DNA of 64,000 nt from NCBI GenBank assembly GCA_902765215.1, contig CACWZA010000005.1:62001-126000 (forward strand), given 5' to 3'. The first letter of the stretch is position 1. Every line of letters begins with the position of its first letter. The translations under genes were made by a program, and so were the position numbers. Origin of the DNA: an uncultured bacterium (GTDB lineage: Bacteria > Cyanobacteriota > Vampirovibrionia > Gastranaerophilales > Gastranaerophilaceae). The notes under the pieces are model-generated. The model was not told where the DNA came from. It was given only the letters and a program-made list of their open reading frames with translations, and did not search any database. This document shows, piece after piece, positions 8,059 to 17,079 of the stretch.

Positions 8059-9375
8059 ATGACAACTAATCAACTACTAAAACCTGTAACACTAAAACGA
8101 GATAAAAATTTATATATTGGCGGCTGTGATATGACAGAACTGGCTAAAAAGTATGGCACACCGCTTTATGTTATTGATGAAGACACACTCAGATCTGTCT
8201 GTCGTGACTACAAAAAAGCATTTGAACGTTATCCTCATACCCGTATGATGTACGCATCTAAGGCTTTGTGTACAACTGCAATATCAAAATTGCTCGACAG
8301 CGAAGGGTTTGGGTTTGATACTGTTTCCATAGGCGAAATCTATACCGTATTAAAAGCAGGCATATCATTAGACAAGGTTTTGTTTAACGGGAATAACAAA
8401 ACAGAAGAAGAACTCGATTTTGCAATTAAAAACGGTATTGGCAGAATTTCTGTTGATAATTTTGCCGAAGTTGATTTGATTTCAAAAGTCGGCGGAAGAT
8501 ATAACAAAGTGATTGATGTTCTTTTAAGAATAACTCCGGGAATTGAATGTCATACGCATGAGTATATTCAGACAGGGCAGTTAGACTCAAAATTTGGGTT
8601 TGATTTATCTCAAATTGATGATGTTATTACTAAAATCATAACCGAACATCAAAATATCAGAATTCGCGGCTTACACGCGCATATCGGTTCACAGATTTTT
8701 GAACCTCAGTGTTTCCATGATGAAATTGAAGTTCTTATAAAGGAAATTTCAAGAGTTGATGAGAAATTTAATATTAAACTTGATGAATTAAATATCGGCG
8801 GCGGACTTGGGGTTAAATATACGGAAAGTGATAACCCGCCTTCAATTAACGAAGTTGCGGATGTTATTATCGATTCTTTGGAGAAACATACCGAAATATA
8901 CGGAACAGAACCTCCGACATTATTCCTTGAGCCGGGGAGAAGTATAATTTGTACTTCGGGGGTTACCCTCTATACGATTGGAAGTATGAAACAGGTTCCG
9001 AATATGACTAAGTATGTTACTGTTGACGGTGGTATGGCTGATAACCCAAGACCAAGTATGTATCAGGCCGAATATGTTGCAGATGTTGCAAATGATGCTG
9101 AGGACAGAGAAAAAGAAAAAGTTACAATTGCAGGTCGTTTTTGTGAATCGGGTGATATATTGATTAAAGATATTACCCTTCCAAAACTTGAAACAGGCGA
9201 CACTCTCTGCGTTTACAACACAGGCGCTTACAATTATTCAATGGCAAGTAACTATAACAGGGTGGAAAAATCTGCCATGGTACTTGTAAAAGATGGAAAA
9301 TCTGATATTATAGTATATAGAGAGACACTTGATGATTTGATTTCTCATGATGTAATTCCTGACAGGTTAAAATAA
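8059..9375 (+). CDS. lysA: Diaminopimelate decarboxylase
   Basis: The PLP enzyme that decarboxylates meso-diaminopimelate to L-lysine, the last step of lysine synthesis. The start at ATG 8059 follows AAGGATTGAG and gives 438 residues, close to the family norm. Visible motifs are MMYASKALC (PLP lysine, about residue 60), HAHIGSQ (about 210), the phosphate-binding glycine run LNIGGGLGVKY, LEPGRSI, and GRFCESGDIL near the C-terminus. The stop overlaps the next ATG by one base, so lysA, cdaA and yitT look like one operon. I recall lysA next to cdaA in cyanobacteria, which would fit the proposed affiliation. Confidence 0.95.
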   Translation: MTTNQLLKPVTLKRDKNLYIGGCDMTELAKKYGTPLYVIDEDTLRSVCRDYKKAFERYPHTRMMYASKALCTTAISKLLDSEGFGFDTVSIGEIYTVLKAGISLDKVLFNGNNKTEEELDFAIKNGIGRISVDNFAEVDLISKVGGRYNKVIDVLLRITPGIECHTHEYIQTGQLDSKFGFDLSQIDDVITKIITEHQNIRIRGLHAHIGSQIFEPQCFHDEIEVLIKEISRVDEKFNIKLDELNIGGGLGVKYTESDNPPSINEVADVIIDSLEKHTEIYGTEPPTLFLEPGRSIICTSGVTLYTIGSMKQVPNMTKYVTVDGGMADNPRPSMYQAEYVADVANDAEDREKEKVTIAGRFCESGDILIKDITLPKLETGDTLCVYNTGAYNYSMASNYNRVEKSAMVLVKDGKSDIIVYRETLDDLISHDVIPDRLK

Positions 9376-10265
9376 TGTACGAAAGTCTATTAATACCTTT
9401 ACAACAACAATTATTAAGCATTTTTTCTCATTTTAATTGGAGAAATGCCCTTGAAATTTTGGTGATTGTATTTGTGGTTATGCTTTTTTACAGAAAGTAT
9501 ATAAGACATACTCAGTCTGAAAAGTTAGTACGCGGACTGATGTTTCTCTTTATTGCCTGGATTCTCAGTGAAATTCTTTATTTGTTGAATCTGCCTATTT
9601 TAGGTATGTTCCTTAAAGCATTAGTTGCTCTTATTTCTTTGAGTTTGATTGTTATCTTCCAGCCTGAACTCAGAAGATTTTTAGGTTACCTCGGACAACC
9701 CGGGTTTCTCAGTAAAACCTTCTTTGGGATAAATTCACAATCTCAAAACGGCAAAGATGAAAGTGTTGATGTTATAAAAGAATTAATTGAAGCGGTAAAA
9801 TATTTTACAAAAACCAGAACCGGTGCGCTGATTGTGTTACAAACAGGGTTGAATACGGGAACTTATTCTGAAGTCGGAACTAAGTTAGATGCTGTTGTTT
9901 CAGCAGAACTTTTGATAACCATTTTTCACCCGAAAACTCCGTTACATGATGGTGCAACAATAATTAAGGATAAAAAGGTGTTATCTGCAGGTGTACTGTT
10001 GCCTTTAACAGAAAATCCGAAATTGAGCTGGAAATACGGAACAAGACACAGAGCCGCATTAGGGCTTACGGAAATCAGCGATTCTGCTTGTCTTGTTGTG
10101 TCAGAAGAAACGGGTGATGTTTCTATTTGTATGGACGGTGCCCTCAAAAAATATGATGACTTGGTTACCTTAAAGGAAGATTTAGAAAAGATTTTGAATA
10201 TTAATAATGATATTACCGAAAAGAAAAACGGTTTCTTTGGGTTTAATTCATTTATGAAAAAATAG
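9375..10265 (+). CDS. cdaA: Membrane diadenylate cyclase, CdaA type
   Basis: It makes the second messenger c-di-AMP from two ATP. It has 296 residues. The N-terminal third holds three hydrophobic segments (about 26-42, 55-75, 78-95), followed by the DAC domain. The catalytic motifs HDGATII (about 192) and GTRHRAALG (about 221) are both intact, as in active DisA/CdaA enzymes. The C-terminus carries a short charged tail. The start overlaps the lysA stop by one base. In other bacteria c-di-AMP controls potassium and osmolyte balance and wall homeostasis; its partners are not visible here. Confidence 0.93.
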   Translation: MYESLLIPLQQQLLSIFSHFNWRNALEILVIVFVVMLFYRKYIRHTQSEKLVRGLMFLFIAWILSEILYLLNLPILGMFLKALVALISLSLIVIFQPELRRFLGYLGQPGFLSKTFFGINSQSQNGKDESVDVIKELIEAVKYFTKTRTGALIVLQTGLNTGTYSEVGTKLDAVVSAELLITIFHPKTPLHDGATIIKDKKVLSAGVLLPLTENPKLSWKYGTRHRAALGLTEISDSACLVVSEETGDVSICMDGALKKYDDLVTLKEDLEKILNINNDITEKKNGFFGFNSFMKK

Positions 10266-10280
10266 AAAAGGTTCGGTTTT

Positions 10281-11189
10281 ATGTTTAGATTAGCGAGGAG
10301 AAAAAAGAAGGTTGAAAAGAAACCAAGAACCCCTTTTGAAATTTTTACAGAAATTTCTGCAAGATTCTTAACTCTGACCGTTGCAGCCTTTATTGTTGCT
10401 TTTGCTCTTGAATGTATTTTGCTGCCGAATAAAGTCATTGACGGCGGTGTTATCGGGATATCAATGATGGTGAATTATGTAACAAAGGCAAACCTTGGTC
10501 TTGTTATCTTACTGCTGAATATTCCTTTTATATTTCTTGCATGGACAAATTTAGGCAAAATGTTTGTTTTGCAGACATTTTATTCAGTATCAATGCTTGC
10601 AATTGCGACAAACTTCTTTGAAAGTTTGCATCATCCTGTTATTCTTGATGAACTTCTTCTGGTTGTTATCTTTGGCGGTATTATACTGGGTTTAGGTGTC
10701 GGTTTGATATTAAGAAATAGTGCCTCATTAGACGGAACAGAGATTCTCTCTATTAAGTTGTCAAAGAAATTCTCATTCCTTACGATTGGCGAATTCTTAA
10801 TGGGTATAAATTTGCTGATATATACGGCAGCTGCTTTTGTTTTCGATTTAAAACAGGCGCTGTATTCAATTTTGACTTATTTTATCGCATCTAAAGCAAT
10901 TGATGCCGTTATTGACGGGTTTAATTCATCAAAATCTGTCCGTATAGTTTCCGAGTCCTATAAAGATATCGGAAATGCCATAATGAAGGAATTAGATGTC
11001 AGTGTTACTTACATGAAGGCGCGTGGCGGATATTCAGGTGAAGAAAAAATCCTGACTTATTGTGTTGTTTCCCGTCTTGAAATGGCAAAAGTAAAAGCTA
11101 TCGTAAAAGGTATCGATCCAAAGGCCTTTTTGGTAATTGAGGCCGTTCACGAAGTTGAAGGTGTACGGGTTAACACAAGAGGTAAATAA
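10281..11189 (+). CDS. YitT family membrane protein (DUF161/DUF2179)
   Basis: 302 residues. A basic N-terminal tail is followed by five or six hydrophobic segments beginning ALECILLPNKVIDGGVIGISMM, a YitT-like opening. Further segments lie near residues 75-90, 95-115, 130-150 and 165-190. A soluble C-terminal domain (about 220-302) with SVTYMKARGGYSGEEK and VNTRGK matches the DUF2179 domain seen in this family. Its transport role is not established. It follows cdaA after 15 nt, so it is probably co-transcribed. Confidence 0.85.
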   Translation: MFRLARRKKKVEKKPRTPFEIFTEISARFLTLTVAAFIVAFALECILLPNKVIDGGVIGISMMVNYVTKANLGLVILLLNIPFIFLAWTNLGKMFVLQTFYSVSMLAIATNFFESLHHPVILDELLLVVIFGGIILGLGVGLILRNSASLDGTEILSIKLSKKFSFLTIGEFLMGINLLIYTAAAFVFDLKQALYSILTYFIASKAIDAVIDGFNSSKSVRIVSESYKDIGNAIMKELDVSVTYMKARGGYSGEEKILTYCVVSRLEMAKVKAIVKGIDPKAFLVIEAVHEVEGVRVNTRGK

Positions 11190-11602
11190 TTTTATTATTA
11201 AGTTTTGTAAACCCCTAGAAGGCTTGTATAGTCTTATTCTTGTGATTTATTTATAATTCGGGGCAATTATTTTATAAAAAATAACTTTATATTAGTACGG
11301 GAATTAAGATAGATTATTGTATGCTTAAAATGCATTCTCGACTAGGTCAATAAAAATTACTCTTTGGTGATTAGAATATTGACAACAACTAAATAAAACG
11401 GATATTAAAAGAGAATTAGTAAGATTATTTAACAACGCACAATTAGCAGGTTTGTGATGCTTTGTCGACCTTTTGTCGGCTTAGTTTGACTTGCATTTTT
11501 ATATAGATCAGCTGAAACAATTTCATATATTACACACACTATTAATTTCATTTACACATTTACAAATTTATTGGGAAAACTAGTAACACGAAAGGGATTA
11601 TT
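11190..11602 (+). other. 413-bp intergenic leader without recognisable gene
   Basis: A very AT-rich gap between yitT and the next gene. I see no coding frame, no convincing terminator and no tRNA-like fold. CGAAAGGG just before 11603 is the likely ribosome binding site of the next gene. A GTCGAC/GTCGGC pair near 11460-11485 is the only compact inverted feature. The long leader may hold the promoter and regulatory region of the downstream gene. Confidence 0.5.
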
Positions 11603-13303
11603 ATGGTTACAGGAGTAAATTCAGGTTACTACGGCTATTATAATTACCCACAACAACAGCAGCAACAGCAGGTGCAGCAGTACGGGAATTATCAGTCGCA
11701 ACAACTACAACAACAGCCTTCATTCACAGGATTGAAGGAACAAAGTGCAGCCGTAAAAACATCCGCAGACGGATGTGATGACGGTAAGTTATCTATTGCC
11801 TCAATATTAGGCAATATTGGTAAAGGTGCAGTAAAATTCGTGACCGGAATGTTTACTGACGAAAGCGGGAATTTTAGTTTAGGTCAAACATTAAAATCAG
11901 CATTAATTGCAGCCGGAGTGGGTGCTGTCTGTGTATTAACAGCAGGTACAGCAGTTCCGGCAATTTTGGCAGCAACGGGTATAGGTGTAAGCGGCTTAGG
12001 TGTTGCTAAGGCAGGTTTAAATGCTGCATTAGCAGACAGCGACGCTGAGGCAGAACAGGCTTGGCAGAACTTAGGTTCTAACGGTTTGGCTCTCGGTTTA
12101 TCTATCTACGGTGCTAAGTCAATTGCAAAATCAAATGCTGCAAACGCTAAAGAGGCAACAAAATATGATGGCATATTAAAAGGCTCTTGGGAATCTGTGA
12201 AACATGTGTTTAAAAAGTCTGCGGAACCGTTCCAAAACTCATTTAAAGGTGTTGGGAACGCTTATAAAGGTGCTTCTCTTACAGAGAAGGTTACTAATGC
12301 CGCAAAACATGTAAAAGACAACGCAATCGCTGAAGGCAAAGCATTTGGTAAGCAGGTTCACAAGAATGCAAACGATATTCTGTTTGGTTCAAAAACAACT
12401 GTTGCAGACAAAAAGACGAAATTGTCAGAAGAAAAAGAAAATCTTCAAAAGCAAGTTAATGATCCGAAGATTGATAAAAAATCAATTGAATATAAGAAAG
12501 CTCAGACAAGATTAAAAACAATCGAAGCTGAACAAAAAGCAATTGCCGAAATGGAAAACATAACTTCCTGGGAAGAAGGATACAGACAAGTTAAGTCTGC
12601 AAAAGACGAATTGTCACAACTCGAAAAATCACTTGGTGGTCTTAAAGGTGCGGCAAAAGCGAAAGTTGAAGCAAAGATTGAAAATCTTAAGGTTCAAATA
12701 GAAGCAAAAGAACAAATCTTAAGTGTTAAATCATCAGAAGCAGCAGCAATTCGTGATATGGAATCAAGACTTGTAAAACTTCAGGAAAAACCAACCGAAA
12801 ACGCTAAATCTATCGAAAGATTAACAGGCGAAATCGCTGAAGCAAAATCAAGAGCAGGTGAATTTAAACTCCCTGATATCGTATCAAAATCTGATATAAA
12901 CAAGCTCGCAAAGGTTATGAAAGATAATAAAGCAAGATGGGCTAAGGTTAACGAAGATACTCCTAATATTATCAGAGATGGCATACTTGATGATATCGCT
13001 GAAAGTGCAGGAAAATATGCAAGTGCAAAAGCGAAGTATGATATACAGGCAAGTACAAACTTACAATCTAAAGGGTTCTTCAATAATGTAAGATCTACGC
13101 TCCAATCTAAAGTAATAAATGCTTATAAAACTGATAATACAGTAAGAGTATTAGGCGCAGGTATAACAGGTACTCAGTTTATAACTACCCCTGAAGCATA
13201 CTTCTACGAACAGTTATCCGCTGAAGAACAGGCTGTATACAAGAAATTACCTTTCGAGCAAAAAGCACAACTCGCTCAGGTATACAGACAGGCAATCCAA
13301 TAG
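11603..13303 (+). CDS. Lineage-specific repeat/coiled-coil protein with Q-rich N-terminus and hydrophobic domain (paralogue 1)
   Basis: A 566-residue protein of unknown function. Residues 1-45 are Tyr/Gln-rich and end in PSFTGLKE. Residues 65-170 form a domain shared with the proteins at 14325 and 31343: an amphipathic GKGAVKFVTGMFTDESG, then a Gly/Ala-rich hydrophobic hairpin, then DAEAEQAWQNLGS. The rest is long, charged and helical with strong coiled-coil character (about 270-420). There is no signal peptide. The start has CGAAAGGG upstream. The N-terminal architecture suggests membrane insertion or non-classical export, but nothing in the sequence proves location. Confidence 0.85.
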   Translation: MVTGVNSGYYGYYNYPQQQQQQQVQQYGNYQSQQLQQQPSFTGLKEQSAAVKTSADGCDDGKLSIASILGNIGKGAVKFVTGMFTDESGNFSLGQTLKSALIAAGVGAVCVLTAGTAVPAILAATGIGVSGLGVAKAGLNAALADSDAEAEQAWQNLGSNGLALGLSIYGAKSIAKSNAANAKEATKYDGILKGSWESVKHVFKKSAEPFQNSFKGVGNAYKGASLTEKVTNAAKHVKDNAIAEGKAFGKQVHKNANDILFGSKTTVADKKTKLSEEKENLQKQVNDPKIDKKSIEYKKAQTRLKTIEAEQKAIAEMENITSWEEGYRQVKSAKDELSQLEKSLGGLKGAAKAKVEAKIENLKVQIEAKEQILSVKSSEAAAIRDMESRLVKLQEKPTENAKSIERLTGEIAEAKSRAGEFKLPDIVSKSDINKLAKVMKDNKARWAKVNEDTPNIIRDGILDDIAESAGKYASAKAKYDIQASTNLQSKGFFNNVRSTLQSKVINAYKTDNTVRVLGAGITGTQFITTPEAYFYEQLSAEEQAVYKKLPFEQKAQLAQVYRQAIQ

Positions 13304-13319
13304 GTTAATATAATATATA

Positions 13320-13354
13320 TAAAGCTCTCTGATAAATCTCAGGGAGCTTTTTAT
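13320..13354. terminator. Bidirectional intrinsic terminator
   Basis: AAAGCTCTCTGA-TAAA-TCTCAGGGAGCTTTTT hairpin between the convergent genes at 11603 and recO. It overlaps the last codons of recO. Confidence 0.8.
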
Positions 13355-14133
13355 ATTACTTCCGCAAGAACTTTATCCGTTTTGAATTTTTTGTCAGAGT
13401 GACTTGCTATATATTCTTTAAGCAGGTTGAAACATACAATACAGACTTTGTCTGTCGCTTTTATGTCGTAGTCGCTTATATAATTAAAATCAAACTGAAG
13501 CATTGCAGTCAGGAAATCTCTTATTTTGTGGTGAAGTTTAAGTGATACATAATATTTTGTGTTGCATTCCGAACAAAATACCCCGCATCGTTCCTTTGAA
13601 AAATACATATCTTCGTCAAGAATACGCTTACCGCAGCATAAACATGTATCAAGTTCGGGACTTATCCCCGCAATAAGCATCATTTTGAGTTGGAACTTGA
13701 TAACTGCAATCAATACATCTTTTTTTTCTTTTGATTCTGCAATCTTATTTAACGCAGAATAAAGTAAGTTGTAGGTTTCATTTGAAGAAGGGTCGCCCTC
13801 CAGTCCGAAATTCGCCACAATCTCAGAGATATATGAAGAACACATTAGTTTTAGCATGTCTTCTCTTATCTTTTTAAAAGAATTTATTGTCTGTGCCTGA
13901 CAAATTGTATCAAGGTTTCTCCCTCTTGAGAATTGAAGTGTGTTTGCAATGAGAGAATCCATTCTCGCCCCGAGTTTGCTCTTAGGTCTTTTTACTCCCT
14001 TTGCAACAGAACGAATAAGGCCTCTGTCCTTTGAATACATAACAACGATTTTGTCAGCATCACTAAGGTCATACGAGCGTAAATTGATTGCATCAGTTGT
14101 ATAATTTTTATCCACTATCCGTTCTTCTCCCAT
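13351..14133 (-). CDS. recO: DNA repair protein RecO
   Basis: RecO loads RecA on SSB-coated DNA during gap repair. It has 260 residues. The N-terminal OB fold holds LRSYDLSDADKIVVMYSKDRGLIRSVAKGVKRPKSK. The C-terminal helical part has a zinc-binding set CLCCGK (about 165) and CGVFCSEC (about 183), as in many RecO proteins. The ATG at 14133 has no strong ribosome binding site, but the N-terminus fits the family. It sits between two paralogous lineage-specific genes with no functional link to them. Confidence 0.9.
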   Translation of the reverse strand: MGEERIVDKNYTTDAINLRSYDLSDADKIVVMYSKDRGLIRSVAKGVKRPKSKLGARMDSLIANTLQFSRGRNLDTICQAQTINSFKKIREDMLKLMCSSYISEIVANFGLEGDPSSNETYNLLYSALNKIAESKEKKDVLIAVIKFQLKMMLIAGISPELDTCLCCGKRILDEDMYFSKERCGVFCSECNTKYYVSLKLHHKIRDFLTAMLQFDFNYISDYDIKATDKVCIVCFNLLKEYIASHSDKKFKTDKVLAEVI

Positions 14134-14324
14134 TTATATTTTATATAGAAATATAAGTCATGTCTATTTGTGTAAAACTGTAATGTTAAGAAATGTAAAT
14201 CTGAAAACCCGCTAATAGTACATTTTTTTTAATTTTTATAATTTACCTGAAACAAATTAATCAATTCTTTAAAGAAAATAAACTTTATAGAAACATAGGG
14301 GAATTATTTAAGGGGATTATTAAG

Positions 14325-15716
14325 ATGAGTACAAATGCAATCGGACAACAAACTTACAATCAGTATGTACAAAACTATGGTATACCGGGTTTTAGAAGTC
14401 AAGTGCTTGAAAATTCATGGGTTATACCGGTAAATGCATCTAATTTTGGTGCATCTTCAGCACAACAAGTATACCCAACAGTACAACAACCAGTTGTTCA
14501 ACCTTATGCTCAACAACCTGCTGCAGCAACTCCGGCATCAGCACAAACCGGTGAAAAAGATGACGGTAAAATCGGCTTCGGCAAGGCACTTTTAAATGTT
14601 GGCAAAGGTGTTGTTAATTTCTTCAAAGGTATGGTTTGCGATGAAAACGGTGTAAGCGGTACTCAGATTGCTAAAACAATCGGTATTGGTGCTTTAATCG
14701 GTGCAGCATCATTCTTAATCCCTGGTGCAGGCGCAGCAATCGCATTAGGCTTCTTAGGTTTAGGTATCGGTCACACTGCTAAAGCAGCATACGATATCGT
14801 AACAGCAAAAACTGATGCAGAAGATGAACAAGCTTGGCAAAACTTAGGTTCAGGCTTAACTGAAGCAACTCTCGCTTATGTTGGTTGTAAGAAAACAGGT
14901 GCTTTCGAAAAAGCAGGCAGAGTTCTCAAAGGTACTAAAGCTTCAGCAGGCAGAATTTATGATTCATATAAAGCAGGTGGTATTGATACAGCAAAACATG
15001 CAGCAGCAACTGAATTTAAAGCAGCACGCACTACAATCTCTGATCAATTCCATACATCAGTTGAAGCAGCAAAAAATAACTGGAAATCATTAACAGATAA
15101 AGATTCACTGAACTTAAAAGATTTGGAACGCAATACTAAAAAATCTAAAAACCCTTCTGTAGACAGAGAATACAACAAAGGTATTCAGGAAATCGCTAAC
15201 AAAAATCAGGCTGATGCTCTTAAATCAATCGAAGGATTACAAAAGGCTGTAAGAGATGCTAAGACTGATGCAGCAAGAACAAAAGCACAAGCAAAACTTG
15301 ATGGGGCAGTTAAAGCATACAATGAATCAGTAAATCACAGAGTATACGAATCAAAAGCATCAACTGCAAGAATTGATAAATCAATCGAAAGACAAGGTAA
15401 GAATGTAAATAAAATCGCTCAGGATCTCGCAAAAGAAGTTGCAGAATTAGAAAAGAACCCTAAGAGTGCAGCACAAAAAGCAAAAGTAAATGCTCTTAAG
15501 AGTGACTTAGCAAAAGCGCAAGACGAGTTATCAATCCTGAATCTTAAGAAAAATGGTATCCAAGGCCCTGGCGAACACGCAGTAAGATACACATCAACAA
15601 AAGCAATCAGAAACGGTTATAAAAACCCTGCAACAAAATGGATAACACTCGCAGGAGCAGGCAGAGGATCTGAAAACTACACAGCACAGCAAGTTCAAAT
15701 GATGCGAGTAGCATAA
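14325..15716 (+). CDS. Lineage-specific protein with hydrophobic domain and coiled coil (paralogue 2)
   Basis: A 463-residue protein of unknown function, clearly paralogous to the one at 11603. The N-terminal 80 residues are Gln/Pro/Ala-rich and disordered. Then come GKGVVNFFKGMVCDENG, a long Gly/Ala-rich membrane-like stretch (about 120-155), and DAEDEQAWQNLGSG, which matches the paralogue almost residue for residue. The C-terminal 280 residues are Lys/Ala/Glu-rich helices. AAGGGGATTATTAAG precedes the ATG. Unlike the paralogue it lacks the polyglutamine run. The two copies flank recO in opposite context, suggesting an old duplication. Confidence 0.85.
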   Translation: MSTNAIGQQTYNQYVQNYGIPGFRSQVLENSWVIPVNASNFGASSAQQVYPTVQQPVVQPYAQQPAAATPASAQTGEKDDGKIGFGKALLNVGKGVVNFFKGMVCDENGVSGTQIAKTIGIGALIGAASFLIPGAGAAIALGFLGLGIGHTAKAAYDIVTAKTDAEDEQAWQNLGSGLTEATLAYVGCKKTGAFEKAGRVLKGTKASAGRIYDSYKAGGIDTAKHAAATEFKAARTTISDQFHTSVEAAKNNWKSLTDKDSLNLKDLERNTKKSKNPSVDREYNKGIQEIANKNQADALKSIEGLQKAVRDAKTDAARTKAQAKLDGAVKAYNESVNHRVYESKASTARIDKSIERQGKNVNKIAQDLAKEVAELEKNPKSAAQKAKVNALKSDLAKAQDELSILNLKKNGIQGPGEHAVRYTSTKAIRNGYKNPATKWITLAGAGRGSENYTAQQVQMMRVA

Positions 15717-15738
15717 TCAAAGAAACATAAATAAATAA

Positions 15739-15768
15739 GAACCCTCAAAGAAATTTGAGGGCTCTTTA
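15739..15768 (+). terminator. Intrinsic terminator
   Basis: GAACCCTCAAA-GAAA-TTTGAGGGCTCTTT hairpin after the gene ending at 15716. The facing gene ends at 15778, so it may work in both directions. Confidence 0.75.
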
Positions 15769-15777
15769 ATTTTGGTT

Positions 15778-16998
15778 TTATAAAACGATTTGTGTTCCAA
15801 TCATTATTTTGTGCGAGTTTCCTGCAATACTGTCTTCTCTGAAAATGTAGTTTACCATAAGTTTCAGAGCCTGCCCTTTTATAAACCAGTTGAACCCTGT
15901 TGAGTATTCTCTTGTGTGGTGGGCCGAGTCGTGACAGTTTGGGGTGAAATCATCGAATCTGGCAACCAGTTGAAGTTTCTTTGTTAAATCATAATAAAGT
16001 GTTGTATAGTACCCGCGGGCGTGTATGTTATCAGCACCCATTCTGCCGTTATAGCCGTCTCCGTTTGCACATTCAAAATCAATTTTGACTTTTTTGTATT
16101 TGTAGCTAATATAGGCTCCTATGTTATTGTAGTTAAAGTGTCTGCGGCCTGCTGTTATACCTCCGCCAATTTTAAGAGTTCCGTATTTTCCGTTGGTGTT
16201 TGCAAGCGGTTTAAAGTTTACCCAGCCGCAAAATTCTGCACCCGGGAAGAACGATGTGAAATAAGTTCCGGATGAGTTTCCTGCAATATCATAATCTACA
16301 TATTTTGTTTCCCCTGATAATCTTACTCCGAGTTTTCTGATATTCCCAAACTGTCTGCTGATTTGCGAACGGGAATAAAATGGAATTAAAAGTTCACTCC
16401 AGCTTCCTTCTTCCCCTGTGTGGGTTCTTGTGTTCCCGATTGTCAGAACTGCGTGTTGGTTAAACCTGTGTCTGATAAACGTATCCGAAAAAAGATTTTG
16501 CATAAAATTAAACTCTTTTTGCGGTACATATCTTGTTGTTATAACAAACGATGTCTTTTGGTTTCTGAAGGTTCCGTGCAGTCGTGATTCGAGAATGTCG
16601 TAGCTTATATTTGTGTGGTTGTCACCCTTCACAAATGTTTCGCCGAGTCCGCCACGCCATAGTCCCCATACTCCTATGTTATCAAGCGGCCCTTTTTCAA
16701 ACTTTTTGGTTAAAATATTGTCTAAAAGATATTCGACATGGTCGTTATCGGATACCTGCAAGTTAAAAACATCGTGTAGTTTTTCTTTAAGAGTTTTTTG
16801 GGGGGTAATATCAATTTCCTGTACTTCCCCCTCTTCAACATTATCTTCCATTGTATCTTCTTTTATTACCTGCGTTTCAAAAGGAGTTTCATGTACATCC
16901 AGCACAATTTCCCGCAGGGTATTATTTCCTGCATAAGAAATTCTGCAGGTAGATAGTATAAATAAAAATACAAGTGCTATTCTTAATCCGACTCTCAT
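15778..16998 (-). CDS. Outer-membrane beta-barrel (porin-like) protein
   Basis: 406 residues. It has a signal peptide (MRVGLRIALVFLFILSTCRISYAG, cleavage near 23-24), an acidic linker (about 45-65) and then a region of alternating aromatic and polar strands to the C-terminus (GTQIVL). Examples are LESRLHGTFRNQKTSFVITTRYV and LKIGGGITAGRRHF. Such composition is typical of outer-membrane barrels. It lacks the S-layer-homology domain common in cyanobacterial porins. A transport or surface role is likely; the substrate is unknown. It is divergent from ldpA, with 81 bp between the starts. Confidence 0.75.
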   Translation of the reverse strand: MRVGLRIALVFLFILSTCRISYAGNNTLREIVLDVHETPFETQVIKEDTMEDNVEEGEVQEIDITPQKTLKEKLHDVFNLQVSDNDHVEYLLDNILTKKFEKGPLDNIGVWGLWRGGLGETFVKGDNHTNISYDILESRLHGTFRNQKTSFVITTRYVPQKEFNFMQNLFSDTFIRHRFNQHAVLTIGNTRTHTGEEGSWSELLIPFYSRSQISRQFGNIRKLGVRLSGETKYVDYDIAGNSSGTYFTSFFPGAEFCGWVNFKPLANTNGKYGTLKIGGGITAGRRHFNYNNIGAYISYKYKKVKIDFECANGDGYNGRMGADNIHARGYYTTLYYDLTKKLQLVARFDDFTPNCHDSAHHTREYSTGFNWFIKGQALKLMVNYIFREDSIAGNSHKIMIGTQIVL

Positions 16999-17033
16999 AT
17001 TAACAGTATATCACTAACATTGTTTGTACAAAG

Positions 17034-17063
17034 TTAGCAAATGTTTTATATGTGTAATATAAT
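17034..17063 (+). promoter_or_regulatory. Predicted sigma-70 promoter of the ldpA-like gene
   Basis: TTAGCA (17034-17039), 18-nt spacer, TATAAT (17058-17063). The resulting leader is very short, but a strong AGGAGAGG still fits before ATG 17080. Confidence 0.45.
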
Positions 17064-17079
17064 TAGGTCAGGAGAGGAT